From: Pusillimonas sp035515275
Lineage (GTDB): Bacteria; Pseudomonadota; Gammaproteobacteria; Burkholderiales; Burkholderiaceae_B
Reading direction: 5' to 3'
DNA: 42,336 nucleotides
NCBI RefSeq assembly: GCF_035515275.1
Contig: NZ_DATJBQ010000052.1
Coordinates: 1 to 42,336, forward strand
Shown here: positions 25,669 to 32,470 of the stretch, one piece after another
How positions within the stretch are numbered: the first letter of the stretch is position 1
Layout: the number at the start of each line of letters is the position of its first letter
Notes under the pieces: model-generated
What the model saw: the letters and a program-made list of their open reading frames with translations, nothing else
What the model was told of the DNA's origin: nothing
Databases searched by the model: none
Translations under genes and position numbers: made by a program

Positions 25669-26680
25669 TCGTTTTCCATGGCCCCAGTTCGGCGCTGACG
25701 AACTGCTGGCGGCCATTGACGCCTCGCTTGCATCGCAGGGGGGTGTTGGCCGTGATTTCGGCGTAGCGGTCAGCGGTGGTCCTGATTCGGCCATGCTGGC
25801 CGTGCATGCGGCGCGAGCCGCCGCCAAGGCAGGGCTGACCATGCATGTTTTTCATGTGCATCATGGCCTTCAGCAGGTGGCCGATATGTGGCGTGGACAT
25901 GTGCATGACCTGGCCCAGCTCCTTGGGGTTGCTTGCCACAGCGTGCGAATTGCCATCGATGGGGCTTCGGGCGAGGGCCTTGAGGCGGCAGCGCGCGCCG
26001 GTCGTTATCGCGCGCTGGCTGATCTGGCCCGTCAGGCCGGTGTCGATCGAATTTTGTTGGCCCATCACAGAGACGACCAGGCCGAGACCGTGCTGCTGCG
26101 CTTGTTGCGGGGCGCAGGGCCTGCGGGGCTTGGTGCGATGGCGCCAAAGACGCGCCGTGAGGGCATCGTTTATTTGCGCCCGTGGCTGGACGTAAGCCGA
26201 GCACGCATTGTGCAGCTTGCCGACGCCTTTCACGAGCTCTCGGGCTGGAAACCTGTATACGACCCGACCAATGCCCAAGACCGCTATACCCGCTCGGCGG
26301 TGCGCGAGCGCCTGGCCCCTCAGTTGGACGACCGCTGGCCCGGATGGCAGGCCGCTTTGGCGCGGCATGCACGCCAAAGCCGCGAAGCCGCGCAGATTCT
26401 GAATGAAGTGGCCGCTGGCGACCTTGCCGGGCTGGAGCCCTCGGAAGACGGGCGCAGTTTTTCGTTGGCGCGTTGGCGCGAGCTTTCAGCGTCACGTCAG
26501 GCGCTGGTGCTGCGGTATTGGCTCGCTTCCTTGGGCTTGCGCATGCCCTCCGATGCCCGCCTGAACGATCTGATGCGTCAGATGCGAGGCCTGCATGCGC
26601 TTGGCCATGACCGCCAGATGCAGGTCCGCCACGGCCAGGCACTGATACGATGCGTCCGTGGGCGTGTGCTGCTAAAATAA
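25661..26680 (+). CDS. tilS: tRNA(Ile)-lysidine synthase TilS
   Basis: This ATP-dependent enzyme converts C34 of the tRNA-Ile2 anticodon to lysidine. The PP-loop SGGPDSAML (about 39-47) and the family motifs FHVHHGLQ and LLAHHRDDQAETVLLRLLRGAGPAGL are present. The length of 339 residues is well below E. coli TilS (432): the C-terminal tRNA-binding domain is shortened, which is seen in several betaproteobacterial forms. The GTG start at 25661 overlaps accA by eight bases, so translation is likely coupled. Confidence 0.93.
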   Translation: MPDRFPWPQFGADELLAAIDASLASQGGVGRDFGVAVSGGPDSAMLAVHAARAAAKAGLTMHVFHVHHGLQQVADMWRGHVHDLAQLLGVACHSVRIAIDGASGEGLEAAARAGRYRALADLARQAGVDRILLAHHRDDQAETVLLRLLRGAGPAGLGAMAPKTRREGIVYLRPWLDVSRARIVQLADAFHELSGWKPVYDPTNAQDRYTRSAVRERLAPQLDDRWPGWQAALARHARQSREAAQILNEVAAGDLAGLEPSEDGRSFSLARWRELSASRQALVLRYWLASLGLRMPSDARLNDLMRQMRGLHALGHDRQMQVRHGQALIRCVRGRVLLK

Positions 26681-26761
26681 TTGGTTTTCGTTGTGGCGCT
26701 AGTCTTTACTTGTTTTTTACACTGATTCAAACACCTGGGCAAAAAGGCAGGACAGAATATT

Positions 26762-28039
26762 ATGTCCCTTATCGTTCATAAGTACGGCGGTACCTCGATG
26801 GGGTCGGTCGAGCGCATACAAAATGTTGCTCGGCGGGTCGCCAAATGGCATCGAGCCGGTCATCAGGTGGTGGTGGTTCCTTCGGCCATGTCGGGTGAAA
26901 CCAACCGCCTGTTAAGTCTGGCCAAAGAAATCAGCCCGACCCCTGACGGTCGCGAGCTCGACATGCTGGCATCAACCGGCGAACAGGCAAGCAGCGCATT
27001 GCTGGCCATGGCCTTGCAGGCGCAAGGGGTTCAGGCGCGCAGCTATTCGGGCTGGCAGGTTCCCGTGCGCACCGACTCGGCCTACACCAAGGCGCGCATT
27101 CGTTCCATTGACGACACCCGTATCCGGGGCGAGCTTGATGCCGGACGTGTCGTGATCGTTACCGGCTTTCAAGGTATTGACGACGAAGGCCACATTACCA
27201 CCCTGGGCCGTGGCGGCTCCGACACCTCAGCTGTGGCGGTCGCCGCCGCAATGGGTGCCGAAGAATGTCTCATCTTTACTGATGTTGACGGCGTTTACAC
27301 CACTGACCCGCGTGTCGTGCCCGAGGCCCGACGCATGCGCGTCGTGTCGTTCGAAGAAATGCTCGAGATGGCGTCGCTGGGCTCCAAGGTGTTGCAGATA
27401 CGTGCGGTCGAGTTTGCAGGCAAGTATCAAGTGCCCGTGCGCGTGCTTTCTTCGCTGACCGACCCACTCATACCGCTCGACGAAGAAATGTCGTCGGGCA
27501 CATTAATCACTTTCGAGGAAGACCAGAAAATGGAATCCGCTGTTGTTTCGGGCATTGCCTTCAGCCGCGACGAGGCCAAGATGACATTGTTGGCTGTTCC
27601 AGACACCCCGGGCGTGGCCTATTCCATACTCGGTCCGGTTGCCGCAGCCAACATCGACATCGACATGATCGTGCAGAATCAGTCGGTGCGTGGCACCACC
27701 GACTTCTCCTTCACCGTCAATCGCAACGACTACGTTCGCACCCTCGATCTGCTCAAGAACCAGATCGCGCCCTCGGTCGGCGCCCAAGAGGTTGTGGCGG
27801 ACAACGAGGTTTGCAAAGTGTCCATTGTGGGCATCGGTATGCGCAGCCACGTGGGTGTCGCCAGCCTGATGTTCCGCACGCTGAGCGAAGAGGGCATCAA
27901 CATTCAAATGATCAGCACCAGCGAGATCAAAACCTCGGTAGTCATCAACGACAAATACATGGAACTGGCCGTCCGGGCTCTGCACAAGGCATTCGGCCTG
28001 GACCAGGAGGCATCGTCCGTTGGTGAGGTCGCCGAGTAA
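26762..28039 (+). CDS. lysC: aspartate kinase
   Basis: This is the first enzyme of the lysine, methionine and threonine pathways, 425 residues. The kinase domain starts with VHKYGGTSMGS and holds TLGRGGSDTSAVAVAAAM and FTDVDGVYTTDPR. Two ACT domains at about 265-420 (VPDTPGVAYSILGPVAAANI and VGIGMRSHVGVASLMFRTLS) indicate feedback control by lysine and/or threonine. The layout is that of the alpha-type monofunctional kinase. AGGA lies nine bases before the ATG. The 81-base upstream gap is too short for a lysine riboswitch. Confidence 0.95.
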   Translation: MSLIVHKYGGTSMGSVERIQNVARRVAKWHRAGHQVVVVPSAMSGETNRLLSLAKEISPTPDGRELDMLASTGEQASSALLAMALQAQGVQARSYSGWQVPVRTDSAYTKARIRSIDDTRIRGELDAGRVVIVTGFQGIDDEGHITTLGRGGSDTSAVAVAAAMGAEECLIFTDVDGVYTTDPRVVPEARRMRVVSFEEMLEMASLGSKVLQIRAVEFAGKYQVPVRVLSSLTDPLIPLDEEMSSGTLITFEEDQKMESAVVSGIAFSRDEAKMTLLAVPDTPGVAYSILGPVAAANIDIDMIVQNQSVRGTTDFSFTVNRNDYVRTLDLLKNQIAPSVGAQEVVADNEVCKVSIVGIGMRSHVGVASLMFRTLSEEGINIQMISTSEIKTSVVINDKYMELAVRALHKAFGLDQEASSVGEVAE

Positions 28040-28045
28040 GCGGCC

Positions 28046-28082
28046 GGGCCCGTCGGTCTTGTCATACAAGACGGTCTGGCCC
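28046..28082 (+). terminator. hairpin after lysC, possible terminator
   Basis: GTCTTGT-CAT-ACAAGAC (28056-28072) forms a perfect 7-bp stem, and GGGCC/GGCCC (28046-28050 and 28078-28082) closes it across an internal loop. No T run follows directly; a TTTTTT at 28110-28115 is 28 bases further. Weak termination or 3' protection is possible. Confidence 0.4.
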
Positions 28083-28084
28083 AC

Positions 28085-28122
28085 GCTTAACAAAGCTTTG
28101 CTTAACGCGTTTTTTGTTAAGC
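28085..28122. repeat. 10-bp inverted repeat between lysC and tRNA-Ser
   Basis: GCTTAACAAA (28085-28094) and TTTGTTAAGC (28113-28122) are exact complements 18 bases apart, and an additional GCTTAAC lies between them (28100-28106). The right arm ends just before the tRNA promoter -10, so it may be either part of the lysC terminator or a protein site at the tRNA promoter. Confidence 0.5.
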
Positions 28123-28127
28123 ATTTA

Positions 28128-28136
28128 TGCTAGAAT
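28128..28136 (+). promoter_or_regulatory. extended -10 promoter of tRNA-Ser
   Basis: TGCTAGAAT is an extended -10 element (TGn plus TAGAAT) that ends 15 bases before the tRNA. No consensus -35 is at the right distance. Position and match make it a good candidate. Confidence 0.55.
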
Positions 28137-28151
28137 AGCCAGCTTGAATTT

Positions 28152-28244
28152 GGAGATGTGGCCGAGAGGTTGAAGGTACTCCCCTGCTAAGGGAGCATGC
28201 GGCTTATACCCGCATCGAGGGTTCGAATCCCTCCATCTCCGCCA
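28152..28244 (+). tRNA. tRNA-Ser (anticodon GCT)
   Basis: This is a class II tRNA of 93 bases with encoded CCA. The acceptor stem GGAGATG (28152-28158) pairs with CATCTCC (28234-28240). The anticodon GCT is at 28186-28188 inside a CTCCC/GGGAG stem, and reads AGC/AGU codons. The long variable arm (GCATGCGG...CCGCATC) is typical of serine tRNA. The T arm is GAGGGTTCGAATCCCTC. Its 3' 22 bases are repeated at 30190-30211 and form the left border of an integrated element. Confidence 0.97.
28223..28244 (+). repeat. left attachment site (attL) in the tRNA-Ser 3' end
   Basis: The last 22 bases of tRNA-Ser, from the T loop through CCA, recur in direct orientation at 30190-30211 with one mismatch (C28239 against G30206). 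tRNA 3' ends are the usual targets of tyrosine integrases, and an integrase start codon lies 130 bases downstream. Confidence 0.85.
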
Positions 28245-28254
28245 TTGTGTATAT

Positions 28255-28296
28255 AACCCCTTGATTTTAAAGAAATTCCATTAAAATCAAGGGGTT
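28255..28296. repeat. 16-bp perfect inverted repeat next to attL
   Basis: Arms at 28255-28270 and 28281-28296 (AACCCCTTGATTTTAA and its complement) are exact and separated by ten bases. The stem starts 10 bases after the tRNA CCA. In RNA it would make a stable hairpin that could end tRNA transcripts even without a T run; in DNA it could be part of the integrase complex. ATTGTGT at 28244-28250 and ACACAAT at 28313-28319 enclose it as a further inverted pair. Confidence 0.7.
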
Positions 28297-28306
28297 CCTA
28301 GTTAGG

Positions 28307-28333
28307 ATTTACACACAATAGTGCTACACAAAG
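28307..28333 (+). repeat. left arm-type repeat of the integrated element
   Basis: ATTTACACAC (28307-28316) and TACACAAAG (28325-28333) recur near the right border at 30109-30118 and 30127-30135, in the same order, orientation and 18-base offset. They lie 63 bases inside attL and fit paired arm-binding sites of a tyrosine integrase. Confidence 0.6.
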
Positions 28334-28345
28334 CTTCACAAAAAG

Positions 28346-28370
28346 GGGTTCCACTTCCAAAAAGGAACCC
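28346..28370 (+). promoter_or_regulatory. hairpin covering the integrase ribosome-binding site
   Basis: GGGTTCC (28346-28352) and GGAACCC (28364-28370) form a 7-bp stem whose right arm contains the AGGA Shine-Dalgarno site of the integrase remnant (ATG 28374). It could have limited integrase translation. Confidence 0.45.
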
Positions 28371-28373
28371 GGC

Positions 28374-28592
28374 ATGCCAGCCTTGCCGACGGGCTTAGTT
28401 GGGCACACGAACGGCACTTGCTACTTACTCCGTCGCATCCCCGCCGATTTGCTTTCCGTGTATCCCCCCAATAAAACAGAAGAATACGAGCCGCTTGGCG
28501 TACGCACGTATCTACATATACGCGCGCCTGTCGACCGTCGCGGCGGTATGCGGTATCAGCGCGTCAGCTATCTGGAAATGGTTCCATGACCT
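28374..28592 (+). pseudogene. tyrosine integrase, N-terminal remnant
   Basis: The first 43 codons, from ATG 28374 with AGGA seven bases before it, read PALPTGLVGHTNGTCYLLRR and continue IPADLLSVYP...EYEPLGVRT. This resembles the N-terminal arm-binding segment of phage/island integrases ('Y.RRRIP.DL...Y...E...SLGT'). After about 28502 the similarity ends and no catalytic domain (Arg...His-x-x-Arg...Tyr) follows anywhere in the element, so the gene is truncated and inactive. In another frame at about 28521-28595 the peptide STVAAVCGISASAIWKWF looks like the helix-turn-helix of a phage Cro/YdaS-type repressor, suggesting a junction of two unrelated fragments. Confidence 0.6.
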
Positions 28593-28703
28593 CTGCTGAC
28601 AATGCACACACACCGACCGCTTGGCAGGTCTGGCCCAGACATGAATCCCCCCGCCACGTGCGACGCGATCAACCACAACCTCACGGATTCCTAAGATAGA
28701 ATT
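28587..28703 (-). pseudogene. ISL3-type transposase, N-terminal fragment
   Basis: On the minus strand, a stretch reads ILGIREVVVDRVARGGGIHV and then WARPAKRSVCVHCQQRS. The beta-hairpin followed by Cys-x2-Cys resembles the N-terminal zinc-binding segment of ISL3-family transposases. The similarity stops after about 39 codons and neither the DDE domain nor terminal inverted repeats were found. The assignment rests on motif recall only. Confidence 0.45.
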
Positions 28704-28908
28704 TATGGGGGATGTCGACCTTCGCTCCATTAACTATGTTTCTTTGCAAAAACAAGTTTAAGGAATGTCGCTGTTCCTCTTTACCTTTAATGAGGTAGAG
28801 CCCATGGTACGCTGTGGCACTGCAGGTGTGGACCGTCTGGGCCAGGTTGATTTGAAGTGAGAAGCTGAGCTGGCCACATGTTTACGCAAATCTGAAATGA
28901 GGTTATCG
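28704..28908. other. element sequence without a recognised gene
   Basis: Nothing was identified here beyond a 31-codon open frame at 28765-28860 (plus) with no properly spaced ribosome-binding site. The last 12 bases hold the GAGG site of the cargo gene. Confidence 0.4.
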
Positions 28909-29844
28909 ATGCCTATCGTTTCACAGGGAAGAGGCTTTATCAAACCACTCATGCTGCTCCTCGGGCTTGGCTTGAGCGTCTTGAACCAATCGGTGCAGGC
29001 CCAGTCCACCTATGTCGAAAACCCAAAAGCCAGACAGGCATGTGAAACCGTCCGGGATTACTTCGGGTACGAGTGGCACGAGTTCACTCTTGTCGACAAG
29101 CTGTCGGATGGGACGAGAGTTGCCAATAATCCAGCGTATCTGCGCAGACTCATCGAGTCGATTAGTAGGCTTGAGCCCGGCTCTTCCATGGGCGCGCCGG
29201 AATTTCGCGACCCCAAGAAGTATCACTTCGCCTCCGTCGGGGGGAATGAACTTCGCTCTCAGTTTATTTCTGTTGCCGAATGCTTTTTGAAATATGCTGA
29301 ACTTGGCGGCGTCAAACCCAATACGGCTACCTCGCCGAAGGCTCCGGTCGGCAAGGACCAGCGGGCATCGAAAGCGGGAAAGGCCCCCAATGAGAAAGCA
29401 GCCAAGGTGAATCCGTCCCCAGTGGGTGGCGAAGCGGGGGACCTTGCCCAAATGCACCAAGAGGCATTTGAAAAGGAAGACTTGTGGTCATTTGCGGCGC
29501 AGACTTATCCTTCCCACAAGAACAGGAAAAAATTGATCCTGCCGCAGCATTCCGAATGCTTGCGGGCTGTGGACATCAAGCAAGACAGTACCGTGAAAAC
29601 GATGCACTGGTACGCGATTCAAAATACCTGCAACTTGCCGCTTACCGTGTTCTGGTGCGATGGCCAGGGATGCCGTCCTTTGTCAAAGGCGGCTGACATA
29701 CCTGCGGGCGGCAAGGAGCGTAGCTGGATGGACACAAGGCGTAATGGAGCCCTGGGTTTCAAAGGAACAGCTTGCGCGCAGAATTACCAAGGAAAGCGCG
29801 TTTACTACGACAAGAAAGAAAATCAGTGCTGGCTATTTGAATAA
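28909..29844 (+). CDS. secreted cysteine-rich protein of unknown function (element cargo)
   Basis: This is the only complete gene of the element, 311 residues; no family was recognised. The N-terminus (FIKPLMLLLGLGLSVLNQSV, then QA-Q) is a signal peptide, so the product is exported. Residues about 27-135 form a first region with two Cys, followed by a Lys/Ala/Pro-rich linker (about 140-175). The last 110 residues hold six Cys: SECLRAVD, IQNTCNLPLTVFWCDGQGC, GTACAQNY and NQCWLFE at the very end. This Cys spacing suggests a disulfide-bonded binding domain. GAGG six bases before ATG 28909 decides against the ATG at 28897. It has no gene partner in the element; a surface or host-interaction role is a guess. 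Confidence 0.75.
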   Translation: MPIVSQGRGFIKPLMLLLGLGLSVLNQSVQAQSTYVENPKARQACETVRDYFGYEWHEFTLVDKLSDGTRVANNPAYLRRLIESISRLEPGSSMGAPEFRDPKKYHFASVGGNELRSQFISVAECFLKYAELGGVKPNTATSPKAPVGKDQRASKAGKAPNEKAAKVNPSPVGGEAGDLAQMHQEAFEKEDLWSFAAQTYPSHKNRKKLILPQHSECLRAVDIKQDSTVKTMHWYAIQNTCNLPLTVFWCDGQGCRPLSKAADIPAGGKERSWMDTRRNGALGFKGTACAQNYQGKRVYYDKKENQCWLFE

Positions 29845-30013
29845 AGCTTAGTGTCGATGCTATTGGGCGTATGTTTCTACGCGCGCGGCACGCTAGAGCG
29901 GCGCCTACAAGCTTGGCGTTGCCGACTTTACGGTAGTGGACGAGCCGGTCACGATTGAGCGCAGTCCGCTGCATCATCGATTGTTCAACTACCGGTTGGT
30001 CGCCAGCGGCTGA

Positions 30014-30060
30014 CCGCGCAGTAGAGAAAGCAGCTCAAACGGCGCCAGGCGATCGAACCC
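30014..30060 (+). pseudogene. IS5-family transposase, short C-terminal fragment
   Basis: After a stop codon the frame reads RKQLKRRQAIEP and then stops again. This matches the conserved 'R.QL.RR.A.EP.IGH.K' block near the end of many IS5-group transposases. Only about 12-16 codons remain. No inverted repeats were found. Confidence 0.4.
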
Positions 30061-30108
30061 TAGGGTGCCTAACAATGACGCTCAAAGTATACTGATGCAA
30101 TGTGACGA

Positions 30109-30135
30109 ATTTACACACTACGCTTATACACAAAG
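30109..30135 (+). repeat. right arm-type repeat of the integrated element
   Basis: ATTTACACAC (30109-30118) and TACACAAAG (30127-30135) are the same two motifs at the same 18-base offset as at 28307-28333. They end 54 bases inside attR. Confidence 0.6.
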
Positions 30136-30189
30136 GGCACAGGCCATTTTCATAAGCTATTAATTTATAAGTAAATTTTTGGCGACGAG

Positions 30190-30211
30190 TCGAATCCCTC
30201 CATCTGCGCCA
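30190..30211 (+). repeat. right attachment site (attR), copy of the tRNA-Ser 3' end
   Basis: These 22 bases repeat 28223-28244 in direct orientation with one change, G30206 for C28239. The change would break the tRNA acceptor stem, as expected in a copy free of selection. The sequence just before it (CGAG) also resembles the tRNA T arm with a two-base gap. Confidence 0.85.
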
Positions 30212-30220
30212 AAGTTAAGA

Positions 30221-30251
30221 AGCCTTGCAACGCACCAGTGCAAGGCTTTTT
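30221..30251 (+). terminator. Rho-independent terminator, probably the original tRNA-Ser terminator
   Basis: AGCCTTGCA (30221-30229) pairs with TGCAAGGCT (30239-30247), followed by TTTTT. It starts nine bases after attR. No gene ends just before it, so before integration it would have been directly after tRNA-Ser. Confidence 0.88.
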
Positions 30252-30331
30252 GCTTGCTACAGCAGATGCACCGGCAACCATTGCGGGCGGAATTTACAGG
30301 CTGGCTTACGAAACACTAGGAGTACCGCCAG

Positions 30332-32401
30332 GTGACATCAGTTTTATGTTGTAAAGAGAATGGCGAGCAGATCGATGCTGTCCTGGAACAACTGCCTACT
30401 GCGGCCGGACGCGTCGATATGGATCAGCGGCTGCAGTATGTGAATGAACGTCTGGTATTGGCATTGGGCAGGCCGAGCGAGCAACTGCTTGGCCTGACGC
30501 TTGAAGACATTGGCTTTCCGGGGGCGCGAGAGTTTCCTGCCGTACTCGAGGCGGCCGTCACCCAACGCAGCGCTCAGGTCTATCAAACCGATGCGGTCGA
30601 CGCAAAGCGCGGCAGTCGCTATATTGAGGTTACGGTTACCCCGTACCGTATTGATTCGGAAAGCGCTTCGGGTGTTTTGATCCTCGTTCAAGACCTGACC
30701 CATAAAAGAAACCTTGAGCGTCTGAATCGAGAGTATTCGGATTACCTCGTGGGGCTTGATGCCCATGCCATTGTTGCGTTTACCGATGCAAAAGGGGTTA
30801 TTACCTCGGTCAACGACAAGTTTTGCAGCGTCTCACAATACAGCCGTGAAGAACTCTGCGGGCGCACTCACCGAATCGTCAACTCGGGCTACCACCCCCC
30901 GGAATTTTTCCGCGAACTATGGCGCAGTATTTCGGTCGGCCGTGTCTGGCAAGGCGAAATCTGCAACAGGGCGAAGGACGGTTCCTTATATTGGGTGCGC
31001 AGCACCATCGTGCCGTTTTTTGGCGACAACGGCCGGCCCAGCAAGTACATGGCGATTCGCGCCGACATTACCCACCTGAAGAAGGTCGAGCAGCAGGCCC
31101 TGCAATTGGCCCTGTACGATCCGCTCACGAACCTGCCCAACCGGCGGCTGCTGCACGAACGCCTCAACCAAAGCCGGGCGGCCTCAGAGCTGAGCGGCGG
31201 GTATTGCGCATTGTTATCCATTGATCTGGACGAGTTCAAGCAGGTCAACGACCTATATGGTCATAGCAAGGGCGATCTTTTGCTGACCAAAACGGCACGG
31301 CGCCTGCTTAAATGCGTTGTAGGCAATGATACGGTGGCTCGCATGGGAGGCGATGAGTTCCTGGTGATCCTGAATGACCTGGGTATTGATCGTGGGCAGG
31401 CGGCGCACCGCGCCGGCCAGGCGGCGAACGACATCATCGTTGCGTTAAGCAAGCCCTATAAAATGGACGAAAGCGATGACCTGGCCGAGTACGGTTTTAT
31501 TTCGACCCCAAGCCTTGGCGTCGTGCCGTTCAGCGGTACGGTCATCAGCAACGAAGAATTGCTTCAGCAAGCCGATCTGGCTCTTTATCGCGCCAAGGCA
31601 CAGGGTGGAAATCGACTGGTTTTCTTCGATGTCTCGCAGATGGAAGAGGTCAAAAGGCGCGCGGCACTGGAAGCTGACCTACGGACGGCCATCGCGCGGC
31701 AAGAGTGGTGTCTGCACTACCAACCCATTGTTGACGACGAAAAGCGTGTTATCGGCATGGAAGCCTTGCTGCGCTGGCAGCACCCCGTGCGCGGCATGGT
31801 GTCTCCGGCGGTGTTTGTTCCGCTGGCCGAGGTGACAGGGCTGATTGTTCCGATCGGGCAATGGGTTCTGGAGACTGCGTGCGTGCAATTGGCCCAGTGG
31901 AAGAACAACCCGGAAACTGAAAACTGGACCTTGGCCATCAACATCAGCGCGCGGCAGTTCGACGAATCCAATTTTTTTGATCTGGTGTGGGACTGTATTG
32001 AGCGATCAGGCATCGACCCGTCCAGGCTGTGCTTGGAGATCACCGAAACGGCCGTGCTCACAGCCATCGACAAAAAGCTGGTGGACAACCTGAACCGGCT
32101 GAAGGCTCATGGGGTACAGATCGCGCTGGACGACTTCGGCACCGGCTACTCTTCGCTGGTTTACCTGAAAGAGCTGCCGCTCAGCCGGGTAAAGATCGAT
32201 CAATCGTTTGTGCGAACCTTGCTGAACAATCCAAAGGACCAGGGAATCATCAAAGCCATTTTGACATTGGCTTCGACGCTGAGCCTGGAAGTGGTGGCCG
32301 AGGGGGTGGAAACCTCCGAGCAGTTCGAATACTTGTGTTCGCTCGACTGCCCCGCCTTTCAGGGCTATTTGTTCGGCCGCCCGGCGCCATTGAGCGATTA
32401 A
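30332..32401 (+). CDS. PAS-PAS-GGDEF-EAL cyclic-di-GMP signalling protein
   Basis: This 689-residue protein has no transmembrane segment, so it is cytoplasmic. Domains: PAS about 12-125, PAS/PAC about 135-255 (with NRAKDGSLYWVRSTIVPFF), GGDEF about 262-430 and EAL about 440-685. The GGDEF motif is intact at 339-343 (ARMGGDEF), with metal residues in SIDLDEFKQVND. The product-inhibition site RxxD five residues before it is lost (VGND). The EAL motifs are complete (MEALLRWQHP at 476-485, NISARQF, EITET, DDFGTGYSSL, AEGVET). Either activity is possible; the PAS domains probably set the balance. The start is GTG 30332 with AGGAG nine bases before it, directly after an in-frame stop. Confidence 0.9.
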   Translation: MTSVLCCKENGEQIDAVLEQLPTAAGRVDMDQRLQYVNERLVLALGRPSEQLLGLTLEDIGFPGAREFPAVLEAAVTQRSAQVYQTDAVDAKRGSRYIEVTVTPYRIDSESASGVLILVQDLTHKRNLERLNREYSDYLVGLDAHAIVAFTDAKGVITSVNDKFCSVSQYSREELCGRTHRIVNSGYHPPEFFRELWRSISVGRVWQGEICNRAKDGSLYWVRSTIVPFFGDNGRPSKYMAIRADITHLKKVEQQALQLALYDPLTNLPNRRLLHERLNQSRAASELSGGYCALLSIDLDEFKQVNDLYGHSKGDLLLTKTARRLLKCVVGNDTVARMGGDEFLVILNDLGIDRGQAAHRAGQAANDIIVALSKPYKMDESDDLAEYGFISTPSLGVVPFSGTVISNEELLQQADLALYRAKAQGGNRLVFFDVSQMEEVKRRAALEADLRTAIARQEWCLHYQPIVDDEKRVIGMEALLRWQHPVRGMVSPAVFVPLAEVTGLIVPIGQWVLETACVQLAQWKNNPETENWTLAINISARQFDESNFFDLVWDCIERSGIDPSRLCLEITETAVLTAIDKKLVDNLNRLKAHGVQIALDDFGTGYSSLVYLKELPLSRVKIDQSFVRTLLNNPKDQGIIKAILTLASTLSLEVVAEGVETSEQFEYLCSLDCPAFQGYLFGRPAPLSD

Positions 32402-32442
32402 ATGAGCGGCATGTTCCCGGCAGGTCGTCGCCCGAAGGTATT

Positions 32443-32459
32443 GATCTTGAATCAAGATC
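32443..32459. repeat. 17-base near-palindrome between convergent genes
   Basis: GATCTTGA-A-TCAAGATC is an exact 8-bp inverted repeat around one base, lying between the ends of the GGDEF-EAL gene and the Mig-14-like gene. The loop is too small for an RNA hairpin at full stem length and there is no T run; a protein site is possible, chance cannot be excluded. Confidence 0.4.
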
Positions 32460-32470
32460 GTTAACGCGCG

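Larger units (their letters stand above)
29845..30189. other. element sequence with gene fragments only
   Basis: No complete gene lies here. A 38-codon open end at 29897-30013 encodes SGAYKLGVADFTVVDEPVTI and ends LHHRLFNYRLVASG; it looks like the C-terminus of a lost gene that I could not identify. The IS5-type fragment at 30025-30060 follows in another frame. The right arm repeats are at 30109-30135. Confidence 0.5.
28245..30211. mobile_element. decayed integrative element of about 2 kb in tRNA-Ser
   Basis: The element is bounded by the tRNA-Ser 3' end and its imperfect copy at 30190-30211. Its contents do not match the surrounding housekeeping genes: an integrase start cut after about 43 codons (28374), a helix-turn-helix-like fragment, a minus-strand ISL3-type transposase fragment, one complete gene for a secreted protein (28909-29844), an unassigned C-terminal gene fragment, and an IS5-type transposase fragment. 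Shared arm-type motifs lie inside each border (28307-28333 and 30109-30135). With no working integrase it is now immobile. Non-coding stretches are more AT-rich than the flanks by eye. Confidence 0.8.

Noticed and set aside
26681..26761. Lysine riboswitch before lysC
   Set aside because: The 81-base gap is too short for the lysine aptamer of about 170 bases and shows no matching stems.
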